Shown: positions 42,980 to 55,724, counted from the stretch's first letter. The stretch: DNA of 64,000 bases from Pseudonocardia sp. DSM 110487 (GCF_019468565.1 NZ_CP080521.1:5890001-5954000); one strand, 5' to 3'. Notes: generated by a model from the sequence alone, not told the origin. Program-made: numbers and translations.

Positions 42980-44067
42980 CGGGAGGTCCCCGTGGTCTCG
43001 GTGGCAGTCGTCTCGGCGGGTGCGGCCTCGACCGGAGCGGCGGGTGGTGCTGCCGGCGGCGGCGAGGCCCCTTCCCGACGGCGGCGGCGCCCGAGCAGCG
43101 CCCGCACCTTCGGCGCCTGGGCCAGGAACACCAGGATCACGACGACCGCCTTGAACACGAGGGAGACCTCCGGCGGGATGCCGACCGAGTAGATCGTGGT
43201 GGTGAGCGTCTGGATGGTGAGCGCGCCGAGCAGGGTGCCCGCGATCGAGTAGCGTCCGCCCGCGAGCGACGTGCCCCCGATGACTACGGCGAGGATCGCG
43301 TCCAGCTCCAGCCACAGACCCGCGTTGTTGGCGTCCGCGGCGTGGACGTTCGCGCTGATCATCAGTCCGGCCACGGCGGCGCACAGCGCGGCGAAGACGT
43401 AGACCATCCACACGATGGTGCGCGACCGCACCCCGGCGAGCCGGCTGGCTTCCGGGTTGATGCCGACGGCCTCCACGAGCGTGCCGAGCGCTGTGCGCCG
43501 GGTCACGAGCGCGACCAGCGCGTACACCGCGGCGGCCATGATCACCGTCACCGGCACGGTGAGCAGGGCACTCCCGCCGATGCCGGAGAAGAAGCCGTTG
43601 TTGACGGTGATGATCTGCCCGTCGGTCACCAGCTGGGCGAGCCCGCGACCGGCCGTCATCAGGACGAGCGTCGCGATGATCGGTTGGATGCCGAGACGGG
43701 CGACGAGGAACCCGTTCCACGCCCCGAGCGCCACCGCGAGCCCGAGGGCCAGCCCGATGCCGGCGATCGCGGCACCGGGACCCGCGGGGTCGGGGCTGCC
43801 CGCGATCCACGTGCAGGCGACGGCCCCGGATATCGCGACCACGGCGCCGACCGACAGGTCGATCCCGCGGGTGGCGATCACCAGCGTCATCCCGAGCGCG
43901 GTGAGCGCCAGCGGCGCCCCGTTGTGCAGGATGTCGACCAGACTCCCGTAGAGCCTGCCGTCCTGCACGCGCACGGCGAAGAAGCTCGGCGTCACCGCCA
44001 GGTTGAGCAGCAGCAGCGCGACGAGCGGCCAGATCGGCTTGCGCAGGAACTCACGCACCGGCCTCAC
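42976..44067 (-). CDS. ytfT: Sugar ABC transporter permease, YtfT-like
   Basis: A 363-residue permease. VIATRGIDLSVGAVVAISGAVACTW carries the family motif, followed by GINPEASRLAGV and ILAVVIGGTSLAGGRYSI, with about 8-10 membrane segments. The C-terminal tail is a Pro/Ala/Glu/Thr-rich extension of about 30 residues. GTG 44067 overlaps the ATPase gene by 17 bases; GTG 44058, behind GGTGAGG, is an equally good start. It pairs with the YjfF-like permease as a heterodimeric channel. Confidence 0.85.
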   Translation of the reverse strand: MRPVREFLRKPIWPLVALLLLNLAVTPSFFAVRVQDGRLYGSLVDILHNGAPLALTALGMTLVIATRGIDLSVGAVVAISGAVACTWIAGSPDPAGPGAAIAGIGLALGLAVALGAWNGFLVARLGIQPIIATLVLMTAGRGLAQLVTDGQIITVNNGFFSGIGGSALLTVPVTVIMAAAVYALVALVTRRTALGTLVEAVGINPEASRLAGVRSRTIVWMVYVFAALCAAVAGLMISANVHAADANNAGLWLELDAILAVVIGGTSLAGGRYSIAGTLLGALTIQTLTTTIYSVGIPPEVSLVFKAVVVILVFLAQAPKVRALLGRRRRREGASPPPAAPPAAPVEAAPAETTATETTGTSR

Positions 44068-45577
44068 CCCCGACGGCGATCAGCTCCATCACGCGGTCCA
44101 TGTCCACGTCCTCCCCCGCGAGCTCCGCGACGGGTCTGCGGTCACGCAGCACCAGTACCCGGTCGGACAGGCGGACCACCTCGTCCAGCTCCGCGGAGAT
44201 GAACACGACCGCCATGCCCTGGCGGGCCTGCTCGGCCACGAGGGCCTGGATCTGGGCCTTCGCGCCCACGTCGATGCCGCGCGTCGGCTCGTCGAGGATG
44301 AGCAGGCGCGGCTGGGTGATCAACCAGCGCGCCAGCAGCACCTTCTGCTGGTTGCCGCCGGACAGGTTGCGCAGCAGCGCGTCCGGGTCGGCCGGCCGGA
44401 CGTCGAGCAGCTCGATCCAGCGCCGGGCCAGCTCGTCCTGCTTGCGACCGGGGATGCGCCGCATCCACCCGCGGGACGCCTGCATGGCGAGAACGATGTT
44501 GTCGCGCACCGACAGGTCGCCCACGACTCCCCCGGCCTTGCGGTCCTCCGGGCTGAACGCGATGCCGGCGTCGATCGCCGCGCGCGGGTTGCGGATCCGG
44601 ACCGCGCGTCCGCCCACCGTGATCTCGCCGTGATCGGCGCGGTCGGCGCCGAACAGCAGCCGGGCGAGCTCGGTGCGCCCGCTGCCGAGCAGGCCTGCGA
44701 GGCCGACGACCTCCCCGGGACGCACCACGAGGTCGACCGGCTCGATCGCCCCGGTGCGCCCCAGCCCGACGGCCTCGAGGACCGGGACTTCCTCCTCGTC
44801 GGCGGGTGCGGCCGGTGCGCGATCGAGGCGTTCCAGGACCTCCAGCTCGCGCCCGACCATCGCCGATACCAGCTGCCTCCGCGAGAGCTCCGCGGTGCGG
44901 TACTCGCCAACCAGCTTGCCGTTGCGCAGCACCGTCATCCGATCGGAGATCTCGTAGACCTGCTCGATGAAGTGCGAGACGAACAGGATCGCCACGCCGT
45001 CGTCACGCAGCCTGCGGACCACCCGGAAGAGCTCGGCAACCTCGCTCGCGTCGAGGCTGGAGGTCGGCTCGTCGAGCACGAGCACCCGCGCGTCCACCTC
45101 GACGGCGCGGGCGATCGCGACCAGCTGCTGCTGCGCGATCGGGTGCGCGCCGAGCGGCGAGGACGGGTCGAGGTCCAGGTGCAGCCTTCCCAGCACCTCG
45201 GTGGCCCGCCGCCGGGCGCCGCGCCAGTCGATGCGACCGGCGCGGCGCGGCTCGCGGCCCAGCAGGAGGTTCTCCGCCACCGACAGGTTGGGGCAGAGGT
45301 TCACCTCCTGGTAGACCGTGCTGATCCCGGCGGCCTGGGCCGCGGCCGGCCCGCTGAACGCCACCGGCTCACCCTGCACGCGGATGTGCCCCGCGTCCAC
45401 CGGGTGCACGCCGGTGAGGGCTTTGATCAGCGTCGACTTGCCGGCGCCGTTCTCGCCCATCAACGCGTGCACCTCGCCCGGGTACAGCCGCAGGTCCACC
45501 GAATCGAGGGCCTGCACCGGCCCGAACGCCACGGAGATGCCGGTCATCTCCACCAGCGGACGCGGAGCCCTCTCCAT
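44051..45577 (-). CDS. ytfR: Sugar ABC transporter ATPase with two ATPase domains, YtfR/RbsA-like
   Basis: A 508-residue cytoplasmic ATPase with two ABC domains. The first has Walker A GENGAGKST, a degenerate signature LGAHPIAQQQLVAIA and Walker B VLVLDEPTSSLD. The second has a degenerate Walker A GLLGSGRTE, signature LSGGNQQKVLLARWL and LLILDEPTRGIDVGAK. This asymmetric pattern is normal for RbsA/MglA/YtfR. ATG 45577 overlaps the binding-protein stop by one base (TGATG). Confidence 0.9.
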   Translation of the reverse strand: MERAPRPLVEMTGISVAFGPVQALDSVDLRLYPGEVHALMGENGAGKSTLIKALTGVHPVDAGHIRVQGEPVAFSGPAAAQAAGISTVYQEVNLCPNLSVAENLLLGREPRRAGRIDWRGARRRATEVLGRLHLDLDPSSPLGAHPIAQQQLVAIARAVEVDARVLVLDEPTSSLDASEVAELFRVVRRLRDDGVAILFVSHFIEQVYEISDRMTVLRNGKLVGEYRTAELSRRQLVSAMVGRELEVLERLDRAPAAPADEEEVPVLEAVGLGRTGAIEPVDLVVRPGEVVGLAGLLGSGRTELARLLFGADRADHGEITVGGRAVRIRNPRAAIDAGIAFSPEDRKAGGVVGDLSVRDNIVLAMQASRGWMRRIPGRKQDELARRWIELLDVRPADPDALLRNLSGGNQQKVLLARWLITQPRLLILDEPTRGIDVGAKAQIQALVAEQARQGMAVVFISAELDEVVRLSDRVLVLRDRRPVAELAGEDVDMDRVMELIAVGGEAGA

Positions 45578-46596
45578 CAGTACTGGCGGCTGGGCAGGGC
45601 GGCCTTGGCGGCGGCGGTGTCGAACGTCGTCTCCTCGGTGACGACGCGCGCCGGCACCTCCTCGCCCGCCTTGACCTTCTTGACCAGGTCCATCAGCTGC
45701 GGGCCGAGCAGCGGGTTGCACTCCACGATGAAGTTGATCTTGCCGTCGGCCAGCGCCTGCATGCCGTCCTTGACCGCGTCCACCGTGATGATCTTGATGT
45801 CCTGGCCCGGCACCTTGCCGGCCGCCTCGATCGCCTCGATCGCGCCGAGACCCATGTCGTCGTTGTGGGCGTACAGGACGTCGATGTCCGGGTTCGCCTT
45901 CAGGAACGCCTCCATCACCTGGCGGCCGCCCGAGCGCGTGAAGTCACCGGTCTGCGACGCGATGACCTGGTAGTTCGGGTTCTGCTTGATCACCTCGTTG
46001 AACCCCTCCTGGCGGTCGATCGCCGGGGCCGAGCCCGTGGTGCCCTGCAGCTCCACGATGTTCACCGGCCCGGCGGACGCGTCGACGTTCTGCAGGAGCC
46101 ACTGCCCGGCCTTCTTGCCCTCCTCGACGAAGTCCGAGCCGAGGAACGTCTTGTAGAGCGACGTGTCGGGCGAGTCGACGGCGCGGTCGGTGAGGATCAC
46201 CGGGATGTTGGCCCGCTTGGCCTCGAGCAGGACGGTGTCCCACCCGGACTCGACGACCGGGCTGAACGCGATCACGTCCACCCGTTGCTGGATGAACGAG
46301 CGGATCGCCTTGATCTGGTTCTCCTGCTTCTGCTGGGCGTCGGAGAACTGGAGGTCGATGCCGGCGGCCGCCGCCGAGTCCTGCACCGACTTCGTGTTCG
46401 CGGTGCGCCAGCCGCTCTCGGCGCCGACCTGCGAGAAGCCCAGCTTGATCGTGTCCCCACCCGCGGCGGGCGCGGACCCGCCGCCACCATCACCACCGCC
46501 GCCACCACACGCGGCGAGCACCAGCGCGGCCGCCGCTGTGATCGCGAGAGCAGCGGCCCGCTTACGGAGCGCGGGCAACGTCGTCGTTGTGCGCAC
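45577..46596 (-). CDS. ytfQ: Sugar-binding lipoprotein of an ABC importer, YtfQ-like
   Basis: A 339-residue binding protein. A signal peptide ends at LVLAACGG, followed by a Gly-rich linker. The Peripla_BP_4 fold follows: IKLGFSQVGAESGWRTANTKS, FSPVVESGWDTVLLEAK, VILTDRAVD, VELQGTTGSAPAIDRQEGF and LYAHNDDMGLGAIEAIEAAGK. These closely follow the galactofuranose-binding YtfQ pattern. The start is GTG 46596 behind GGGAGG; the in-frame TTG four codons earlier is weaker. It leads the operon; a LacI-type operator lies 77 bases upstream. Confidence 0.9.
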   Translation of the reverse strand: MRTTTTLPALRKRAAALAITAAAALVLAACGGGGGDGGGGSAPAAGGDTIKLGFSQVGAESGWRTANTKSVQDSAAAAGIDLQFSDAQQKQENQIKAIRSFIQQRVDVIAFSPVVESGWDTVLLEAKRANIPVILTDRAVDSPDTSLYKTFLGSDFVEEGKKAGQWLLQNVDASAGPVNIVELQGTTGSAPAIDRQEGFNEVIKQNPNYQVIASQTGDFTRSGGRQVMEAFLKANPDIDVLYAHNDDMGLGAIEAIEAAGKVPGQDIKIITVDAVKDGMQALADGKINFIVECNPLLGPQLMDLVKKVKAGEEVPARVVTEETTFDTAAAKAALPSRQY

Positions 46597-46672
46597 AGCG
46601 CCTCCCAAGGCGTTCGTTTTGGACTGGCGGGACCGTCGGAATCGTGTGATGCCCGTCCCACCCGGCGGTCAC

Positions 46673-46686
46673 TGTGAGCGCTAACA
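46673..46686. promoter_or_regulatory. LacI-family operator upstream of the ytfQ-like operon
   Basis: TGTGAGCGCTAACA is a 14-base palindrome centred on AGCGCT with one mismatched pair. It is very close to the classic LacI/GalR-family operator form. No LacI gene adjoins it, so the regulator is encoded elsewhere in the genome. Confidence 0.65.
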
Positions 46687-46802
46687 TGCCCCGCCGTCAA
46701 GAGAAGCTCGCGTCAAGAGCCGATAACGTTCCACCCTCTCCAGCGGCGGCCGTGACGCACCGTGACGGGCGGCCGCCCCGTGTAATCCGGTTGAATGAAC
46801 GG

Positions 46803-47060
46803 GTGCGTCACAACGGCACTGGTGACGATGAGCCGATCGGACCGATCCCCGGAGGCGGCGACGAATGGCCGCTGCCTCCGGACGGCAGCGCGCTCACCGA
46901 CGATCTGGAACTGGGAGATGTCTGGGATTCCGAGGGCCCTGGGAGCACCGCGGCCGCCGCCCGCGGCTGCCTCTGTCCGATGCTGCCGAACGACCCGCGC
47001 GCCGGTCTCGGAGTGCTCATCGCACCCGACTGCCCGGTCCACCGATCCCGGCTGGAGTGA
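46803..47060 (+). CDS. Small Cys-containing hypothetical protein
   Basis: An 85-residue acidic protein. The middle reads GGGDEWPLPPDGSALTDDLELGD, and the C-terminus has CLCPMLPNDPRAG and APDCPVH. The CxC...CPxH ending recurs in small actinomycete proteins and could bind a metal. GTG 46803 is chosen to clear the divergent operon promoter; a longer frame from 46674 would run through the operator. The function is unknown. Confidence 0.5.
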   Translation: MRHNGTGDDEPIGPIPGGGDEWPLPPDGSALTDDLELGDVWDSEGPGSTAAAARGCLCPMLPNDPRAGLGVLIAPDCPVHRSRLE

Positions 47061-47097
47061 TCCCATTCCCCCTCGGTGAGTTGTAGCGTTCGCTCCC

Positions 47098-48453
47098 GTG
47101 ACCACGTACCCGATGCCGGTCCTCGCCGACGAGGAGCTGGCCAGCGCACGGGCCCGCCTCGAGGACGCCGACGTTCGGCTGCTGTCCGGTTCGGTGGTCG
47201 ACCCGGCGGGGGTGATCAGGGCAAAGCACGTACCGGCACAACGGGCAGGCGCGTTCCACGTCAGCGGGATGGGCGCCTCGCCCAGCTGGAACGTGTTCTG
47301 CGTCGACAACGCCATCGCGTTCACCCCGCGGTTCGGGGTGGTCGGCGACTTGCGGCTGCGGGCAGACCTCACCGCCCTCCGCGTGCTCGGCGAGGGGCTC
47401 GCCTGGGCGCCCGCGGAGATGTTCGACCAGAGCGGGGCACCGGCTCCGGTCTGCACCCGCGGCCTGCTCCGCGGGACCGTGGCCGGGCTCGCCGAGCGAG
47501 GGCTCGACGCACGCCTCGGCTGCGAGCTGGAGATGGTGCTCACGCCGCGTAGCGGTCCGGGCTGGAACGCCTACGGGCTGGGTGCGCTGCTGGACATCGA
47601 GCCGTTCGTGCTCGACCTCCTCGCCGCCGCCGATCGAGCCGGCCTTCCGATCGAACAGCTCCACGCCGAGTACGGCGACAGCCAGCTCGAGTTCTCGATC
47701 AGCCCGACCGATCCGCTCACAGCCGCCGACCACGTCGTGCTGGCTCGCCTGCTCGCCTGCCGCGTGGCGCGCCGCCACGATGTCGCGGTGTCGTTCTCGC
47801 CGCTGCCGTTCGCGGGCGGCAGCGGGAACGGGGCACACCAGCACCTCTCGCTGAGCCTCGGCGGGGCCCCGCTCCTGTCGGGTGGCACCGGGCCCTACGG
47901 ACTGACCGACGACGGGAGCGCAGCGCTCGGCGGGATCGTCGCCGGGTTGCCGGAGCTCACCGCGGTGTTCGCCGGGTCCGTGCTGTCGCAGCACCGGCTC
48001 CAGCCGGGTCACTGGTCCGGTGCCTTCGCCTGCTGGGGGTGGGAGAACCGGGAGGCCGCGGTGCGGCTCCTCGCGGCGACGCCGGGCAACCCGCACGGCG
48101 CAAGCGTGGAGCTCAAGTGCATCGACCCGTCCGCCAACCCGTACCTCGCCGCCGCAGCGTTCCTCGGGCTCGCGCTGGAGGGCCTCGCCGAGAGCGAGCC
48201 GCTGCCGCCGGAGGTCACCGTCGCCCCGGCCGAGCTCACGGCCGAGGAGGCGGCCCGCACGGGCACGGTGCGCCTCCCGGCGGACCAGGCCTCCGCGCTG
48301 GAGGCGCTGGAATCCTCGGACCGCGCCCGCCGCCTGCTCGGGGAGGAGATCCTCGAAGCGCTCATGGCCGTGCGCCGCTACGAGCTCGAGACCTACGGCG
48401 GAAAGGACGTCGAGGCGGTCGCCGAGAAGCTGCGGTACTCCTGGTCGGCCTGA
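47098..48453 (+). CDS. Glutamine-synthetase-family ligase
   Basis: A 451-residue GS-fold protein. The beta-grasp N-terminus (WNVFCVDNAIAFTP) is followed by the catalytic domain with LGCELEMVL, EYGDSQLEFSIS, FAGGSGNGAHQHLSLS and SVELKCIDPSANPYLAAAAFL. These hold the usual Glu and His metal ligands, but the sequence is outside the housekeeping GlnA type. It is coupled by TGATG to an amidohydrolase, the two halves found fused in fungal FluG. It probably makes or handles a gamma-glutamyl amine. GTG 47098 lacks a ribosome-binding site and may be leaderless. Confidence 0.85.
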   Translation: MTTYPMPVLADEELASARARLEDADVRLLSGSVVDPAGVIRAKHVPAQRAGAFHVSGMGASPSWNVFCVDNAIAFTPRFGVVGDLRLRADLTALRVLGEGLAWAPAEMFDQSGAPAPVCTRGLLRGTVAGLAERGLDARLGCELEMVLTPRSGPGWNAYGLGALLDIEPFVLDLLAAADRAGLPIEQLHAEYGDSQLEFSISPTDPLTAADHVVLARLLACRVARRHDVAVSFSPLPFAGGSGNGAHQHLSLSLGGAPLLSGGTGPYGLTDDGSAALGGIVAGLPELTAVFAGSVLSQHRLQPGHWSGAFACWGWENREAAVRLLAATPGNPHGASVELKCIDPSANPYLAAAAFLGLALEGLAESEPLPPEVTVAPAELTAEEAARTGTVRLPADQASALEALESSDRARRLLGEEILEALMAVRRYELETYGGKDVEAVAEKLRYSWSA

Positions 48454-49589
48454 TGGGATCCGGGTTCGCTGACGTCGCCGAGCACGTCGGGGCGCTGCGG
48501 CTGGTCGACCACCACGTGCACGGCGCCTTCACCGCCGACCTCGACCGCGCGGAGTTCGAGACCCACCTCAACGAGGGCTCCCCCGAGCCCGTCCCGGAGT
48601 GGATGACGCAGTTCGACTCGCAGCTCGGCTTCGCGATCCGACGCTTCAGCGCCCCCGTGCTCGATCTCCCGCCGCACGCGCCCGCCGATGAGTACTGGGC
48701 ACGCCGCGCCGAGCTCGGCGTCAGCACGGTCACCGAGCGGTTCCTGCGGGCCGCCGGGGTGTCGGACTGGCTGATCGACACCGGGTACGGCGCCGGAACG
48801 GTCCTCGACGTCGGCGGGATGGCCGCCGCGTCGAAGGGCCGCGGCCACCTGATCGTCCGGCTGGAGTCGCTCGCCGAGGAGCTGGCCGCCTGCGGGGTGT
48901 CCGGCCGCGCCTTTGCCGACGAGTTCGCGTCCCGGCTGGAGCGCGCCACGCGCCACGCCGTGGGGGTCAAGTCGGTCCTCGCCTACCGGGCCGGGTTCGA
49001 CATCGACCTCTCGCCACCACCGCCGCACGCCGTGGCCGATGCGGCTCGCCGCTGGGTGGACCGCGGTGGAGGGCGCCTGGTCGACCCGGTGCTCCTGCGT
49101 CACGGCCTGCATGCCGCGGTGCGCCTCGGCCTGCCGATCCAGATCCACACCGGCTTCGGCGACCGTGACCTGGACCTGCACCGCGCCAACCCGATCCACC
49201 TGCTGGACGTCCTGCGCACGCCGGGCGTGGCGGACGTGCCGATCGTGCTCCTGCACTGCTACCCGTACCACCGAGAGGCCGGTTATCTCGCGCAGGCCTT
49301 CTCGAACGTCCACTTCGACGTCGGCCTCGCGATCAACCACGTCGGGGTGCGCAGCACCCAAGTGGTGGCCGAGTCCTTCGAGCTGGCGCCGTTCGCGAAG
49401 CAGCTCTACTCCTCCGACGCGTGGGGCCCGCCGGAGCTGCACCACCTCGGCGCCGTGCTGTGGCGGCGGGCGGTGACCTCGGTGATCGGCCGCTGGGTGG
49501 AGGACGGCGACTGGTCGGCCACCGACGCCTTGCGGGTGGTCGACATGGTCGGGCGCGACAACGCGCGCCGCGTCTACCGGCTGGGGTGA
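48453..49589 (+). CDS. Amidohydrolase, FluG N-terminal-domain-like
   Basis: A 378-residue TIM-barrel amidohydrolase. LRLVDHHVHGAF carries the HxH metal site (near 20), the middle reads LPIQIHTGFGDRDLDL and VPIVLLHCYPYHREAGYLA, and LYSSDAWGPPELH supplies the final Asp. This matches the amidohydrolase_2 half of FluG/nodulin-GS proteins. ATG 48453 overlaps the ligase stop by one base, so the two are made together. Perhaps the pair acts on a gamma-glutamyl conjugate. Confidence 0.85.
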   Translation: MGSGFADVAEHVGALRLVDHHVHGAFTADLDRAEFETHLNEGSPEPVPEWMTQFDSQLGFAIRRFSAPVLDLPPHAPADEYWARRAELGVSTVTERFLRAAGVSDWLIDTGYGAGTVLDVGGMAAASKGRGHLIVRLESLAEELAACGVSGRAFADEFASRLERATRHAVGVKSVLAYRAGFDIDLSPPPPHAVADAARRWVDRGGGRLVDPVLLRHGLHAAVRLGLPIQIHTGFGDRDLDLHRANPIHLLDVLRTPGVADVPIVLLHCYPYHREAGYLAQAFSNVHFDVGLAINHVGVRSTQVVAESFELAPFAKQLYSSDAWGPPELHHLGAVLWRRAVTSVIGRWVEDGDWSATDALRVVDMVGRDNARRVYRLG

Positions 49590-49631
49590 ACGCCCACCGC
49601 TCGCCACACATCCCCCTGGGAAGATCGGCAC

Positions 49632-50414
49632 GTGACCGACGCAGCGACCTCCGACGGCACCCGCATCGCGTACCAGACCTCCGGCGCTGGAACGCCGCTG
49701 CTGATGCTCAGCGGCCAGGCGAGCTCGCACCGGTGGTGGACGCGGGTCCGCGCGGAGTTCGATGCGTACCGCCGCGTCGTCACGGTCGACTACCGCGGCA
49801 CCGGCGGCAGCGACGCGCCGCAGGGCCCCTACAGCACGCCGGGCTTCGCCGAGGACGCGATCGCGGTGCTGGACGACCTCGGCATCGAACGCGCGGACGT
49901 GTACGGCACGTCGATGGGCGGCCGGGTCGCCCAGTGGATCGCCGTGAAGCACCCGCACCGGGTGCGCCGCCTCGTGCTCGGCTGCACGTCACCCGGCGGA
50001 ACCCACGCCGTGGAGCGCTCCGCCGCGGTCCGCAAGGCGCTCGCCACTCCCGACCCGGCAGCGCTGCGGCGCAGCCTGCTCGACCTCATGTACACGCCGG
50101 AGTGGCTCGCGCGAAACCCCGAGCCGTACTGGACGCTCGGCGACCCAACGATGCCCCGGCACGCCCGCCACCAGCACCTGCTCGCGAGCAACGCGCACGA
50201 CGCGTGGGACGCACTCCCGCTGATCGCCGCGCCCACTCTCGTCCTGCACGGCGACCAGGACGAGCTCAACCCCACGGCCAACGCGCCGCTCCTCGCGGAC
50301 CGGATCCCCGACGCCAGGCTGCACCTGATCGCCGGGGCCCGGCACGCCTACTTCGAGGAGCGCAGCGACGTCGCCGGTCCGGCGGTGCGGGAGTTCCTGA
50401 CGGCTACGAGCTGA
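49632..50414 (+). CDS. Alpha/beta hydrolase (Ser type)
   Basis: A 260-residue hydrolase. The nucleophile lies in YGTSMGGRVAQ (Ser near 95), VDYRGTGGSDAP follows the oxyanion strand, LVLHGDQDELNP holds the acid, and GARHAYFEE the His. It is of the 3-oxoadipate enol-lactonase/esterase-like type. Start GTG 49632 follows GGGAAG. It lies 42 bases after the amidohydrolase and may belong to the same transcript. Confidence 0.82.
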   Translation: MTDAATSDGTRIAYQTSGAGTPLLMLSGQASSHRWWTRVRAEFDAYRRVVTVDYRGTGGSDAPQGPYSTPGFAEDAIAVLDDLGIERADVYGTSMGGRVAQWIAVKHPHRVRRLVLGCTSPGGTHAVERSAAVRKALATPDPAALRRSLLDLMYTPEWLARNPEPYWTLGDPTMPRHARHQHLLASNAHDAWDALPLIAAPTLVLHGDQDELNPTANAPLLADRIPDARLHLIAGARHAYFEERSDVAGPAVREFLTATS

Positions 50415-50430
50415 CGGACGACGTTCCCGT

Positions 50431-51315
50431 CTAGGAAACCGCCCGGTCGGCGAGTGCCCGCACCTCACCCGCGATGCGCGGCCAGAGCGCGCGGGGCAGA
50501 TCGTGTCCGACGCCGGGCAGGAGCACGAGCCGGGCGTCCGGCACGGCGCCTGCCGTCGCCCGGGCCGCCGACGGCCGCGCCACCGGGTCCTGCTCGCCGT
50601 GCAGCACGAGTGCGGGAACGGTCAGCTCGGCCAGCCGGCCGCCGTGCCACGGGGCGCCGATCTGGCGGCTCTGTGCCCGCGCGTCCCGGATCCCGCTCGT
50701 GACCTCGCGCTCGACGGCGGCCCGAACCTCCGCCTCGTCGAAGGGGTAGCCCGGCGACGCGATGGCGCGGGCCAGCGCGAGCCCGGCGGCGACGTCTCCC
50801 TCGGGTCCCTCGGGGAACTTCAGCCGCGACATCCGCAGCACGAAGCCGAGCCGGACGTGCCGCAGCTGGCCGATCCCGGCCGCGTCGCTGGGCATCGCGC
50901 CGGAGACCGTGATGCTGCGGACCCGGCTCGGGTGGCGCAGTGCGATGCGCTGCGCGAGCAGACCGCCCAGCGAGTGGCCGAACACGTGCGCGGAGTTCCA
51001 GCCGACCGCGTCGAGGACGGCCACGGCGTCGTCGGTCAAGTCCTCGGCCGAGTACGGCGCCGACCGCGAACGGAACAGCGCGGCGAACGGGTGGACGTTG
51101 TCCTCGTCGGGGAACCGGGTGGACTCCCCCGAGTCGCGCTGGTCGTACGCGACGACGTGGAACCCCTGCTCGACCAGCGCGGACACGAGCCCCTGCGGCC
51201 ACCACGCCCGGGAGACGCCGAGGCCCATCACGAGCAACAGCGGGTCGCCACCCGTGCCGCCGAGATCGGAGTAGGCGATCCGGACCGTGCCGTTGCGGGC
51301 GTAGTGGGTGTTCAC
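50431..51315 (-). CDS. Alpha/beta hydrolase (Ser type), TetR-controlled
   Basis: A 294-residue hydrolase. VMGLGVSRAWWPQGLV is the oxyanion loop, VFGHSLGGLLAQ the nucleophile elbow (Ser near 118), LHGEQDPVARP the acid and GVGHDLP the His. LVMGLG with AYDQRDSGES is typical of the esterase group near aclacinomycin methylesterase. It is divergent from a TetR gene, with operator-like repeats between them, so probably induced by its own substrate. Confidence 0.85.
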   Translation of the reverse strand: MNTHYARNGTVRIAYSDLGGTGGDPLLLVMGLGVSRAWWPQGLVSALVEQGFHVVAYDQRDSGESTRFPDEDNVHPFAALFRSRSAPYSAEDLTDDAVAVLDAVGWNSAHVFGHSLGGLLAQRIALRHPSRVRSITVSGAMPSDAAGIGQLRHVRLGFVLRMSRLKFPEGPEGDVAAGLALARAIASPGYPFDEAEVRAAVEREVTSGIRDARAQSRQIGAPWHGGRLAELTVPALVLHGEQDPVARPSAARATAGAVPDARLVLLPGVGHDLPRALWPRIAGEVRALADRAVS

Positions 51316-51326
51316 GACTCCTCCTC

Positions 51327-51349
51327 TTCTGCGATCGATGTTCGCAGAA
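51327..51349. promoter_or_regulatory. TetR-type operator between hydrolase and regulator
   Basis: TTCTGCGA (51327-51334) and TCGCAGAA (51342-51349) form a perfect inverted repeat with a 7-base spacer. A partial second site, TGTTCGCA followed by ACGAGG, occurs at 51339 and again near 51374. The site covers the start region of the hydrolase promoter. Confidence 0.6.
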
Positions 51350-51397
51350 ACGAGGTTACGCTACTGGGTACGCTGTTCGCAAAACGAGGGAGGTCAC

Positions 51398-52078
51398 ATG
51401 CCGGACCGGCCACGCAGCATCTGGCTGCGCCCGGAGCGAGCCGGGCGCGGCCCCGTCCCCGAGCACGACCGCGCCCGGATCTCCGCCGCCGCGGTCACGC
51501 TCGCCGACGCGGACGGGCTCGGGGCCGTCTCGATGCGCAGGATCGCCTCGGTGCTCGGCACCGGACCCGCGTCGCTGTACCGCTACGTCGACTCCCGCGA
51601 CGAGTTGCTGGAGCTGATGGCCGACGCCGTCGCGGGCGAGCTCGACCTGAGCCGTCCCCCGTCCGGGGACTGGCGGGCCGACCTCGTGGCGCTCGCCCAC
51701 CAACTGCGGGACGCCTACCGCCGCCACCCCTGGCTGCTCGACCTCGTCCCCGGCCACGTCGGGATCGGCCCGCGAGCGGTCGACCAGCTGGAGTACGCCC
51801 TCGCCGCGCTGGCCGGGGTGGACGTCGCGGGCCCGGTCAAGCTGGAGGCCGTGGCGATGCTGAACGGCATCGTCGCACTGGCCGTGCGCACCGAGCTGAG
51901 CGTCGGCGACTCCACGGCGTCCTGGAGCGCTGCCCAGGCCGAGTTCCTCGGGGCGGTCGTCTCAGCGGGTGGCCACCCGCACCTGGCCGCGGCGCTCGCC
52001 GACGCGCCACCGGTGCCCGAGGACGCCATCCTCGATCGGATCCTGCCGCGCATGCTGGCCGGCCTCCTGGAGGCGTAG
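51398..52078 (+). CDS. TetR/AcrR-family transcriptional regulator
   Basis: A 226-residue repressor. The N-terminal HTH reads RISAAAVTLADADGLGAVSMRRIASVLGTGPASLYRYVDSRDEL, and a TetR_C-type ligand domain follows. GAGGGAGG precedes ATG 51398. It is divergent from the alpha/beta hydrolase and is the likely repressor of that gene and of itself, through the inverted repeat at 51327-51349. Confidence 0.88.
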   Translation: MPDRPRSIWLRPERAGRGPVPEHDRARISAAAVTLADADGLGAVSMRRIASVLGTGPASLYRYVDSRDELLELMADAVAGELDLSRPPSGDWRADLVALAHQLRDAYRRHPWLLDLVPGHVGIGPRAVDQLEYALAALAGVDVAGPVKLEAVAMLNGIVALAVRTELSVGDSTASWSAAQAEFLGAVVSAGGHPHLAAALADAPPVPEDAILDRILPRMLAGLLEA

Positions 52079-52098
52079 CCGGTCCCCGTCCGTGGCCC

Positions 52099-55713
<3,615 letters not shown>

Positions 55714-55724
55714 CCGCGCGCACA

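Noticed and set aside
41990..43810. One long reading frame as a fused double permease
   Set aside because: Only the part from GTG 42979 is YjfF-like; the upstream extension is out of frame with the YtfT-like gene and the two overlap by GTGA.
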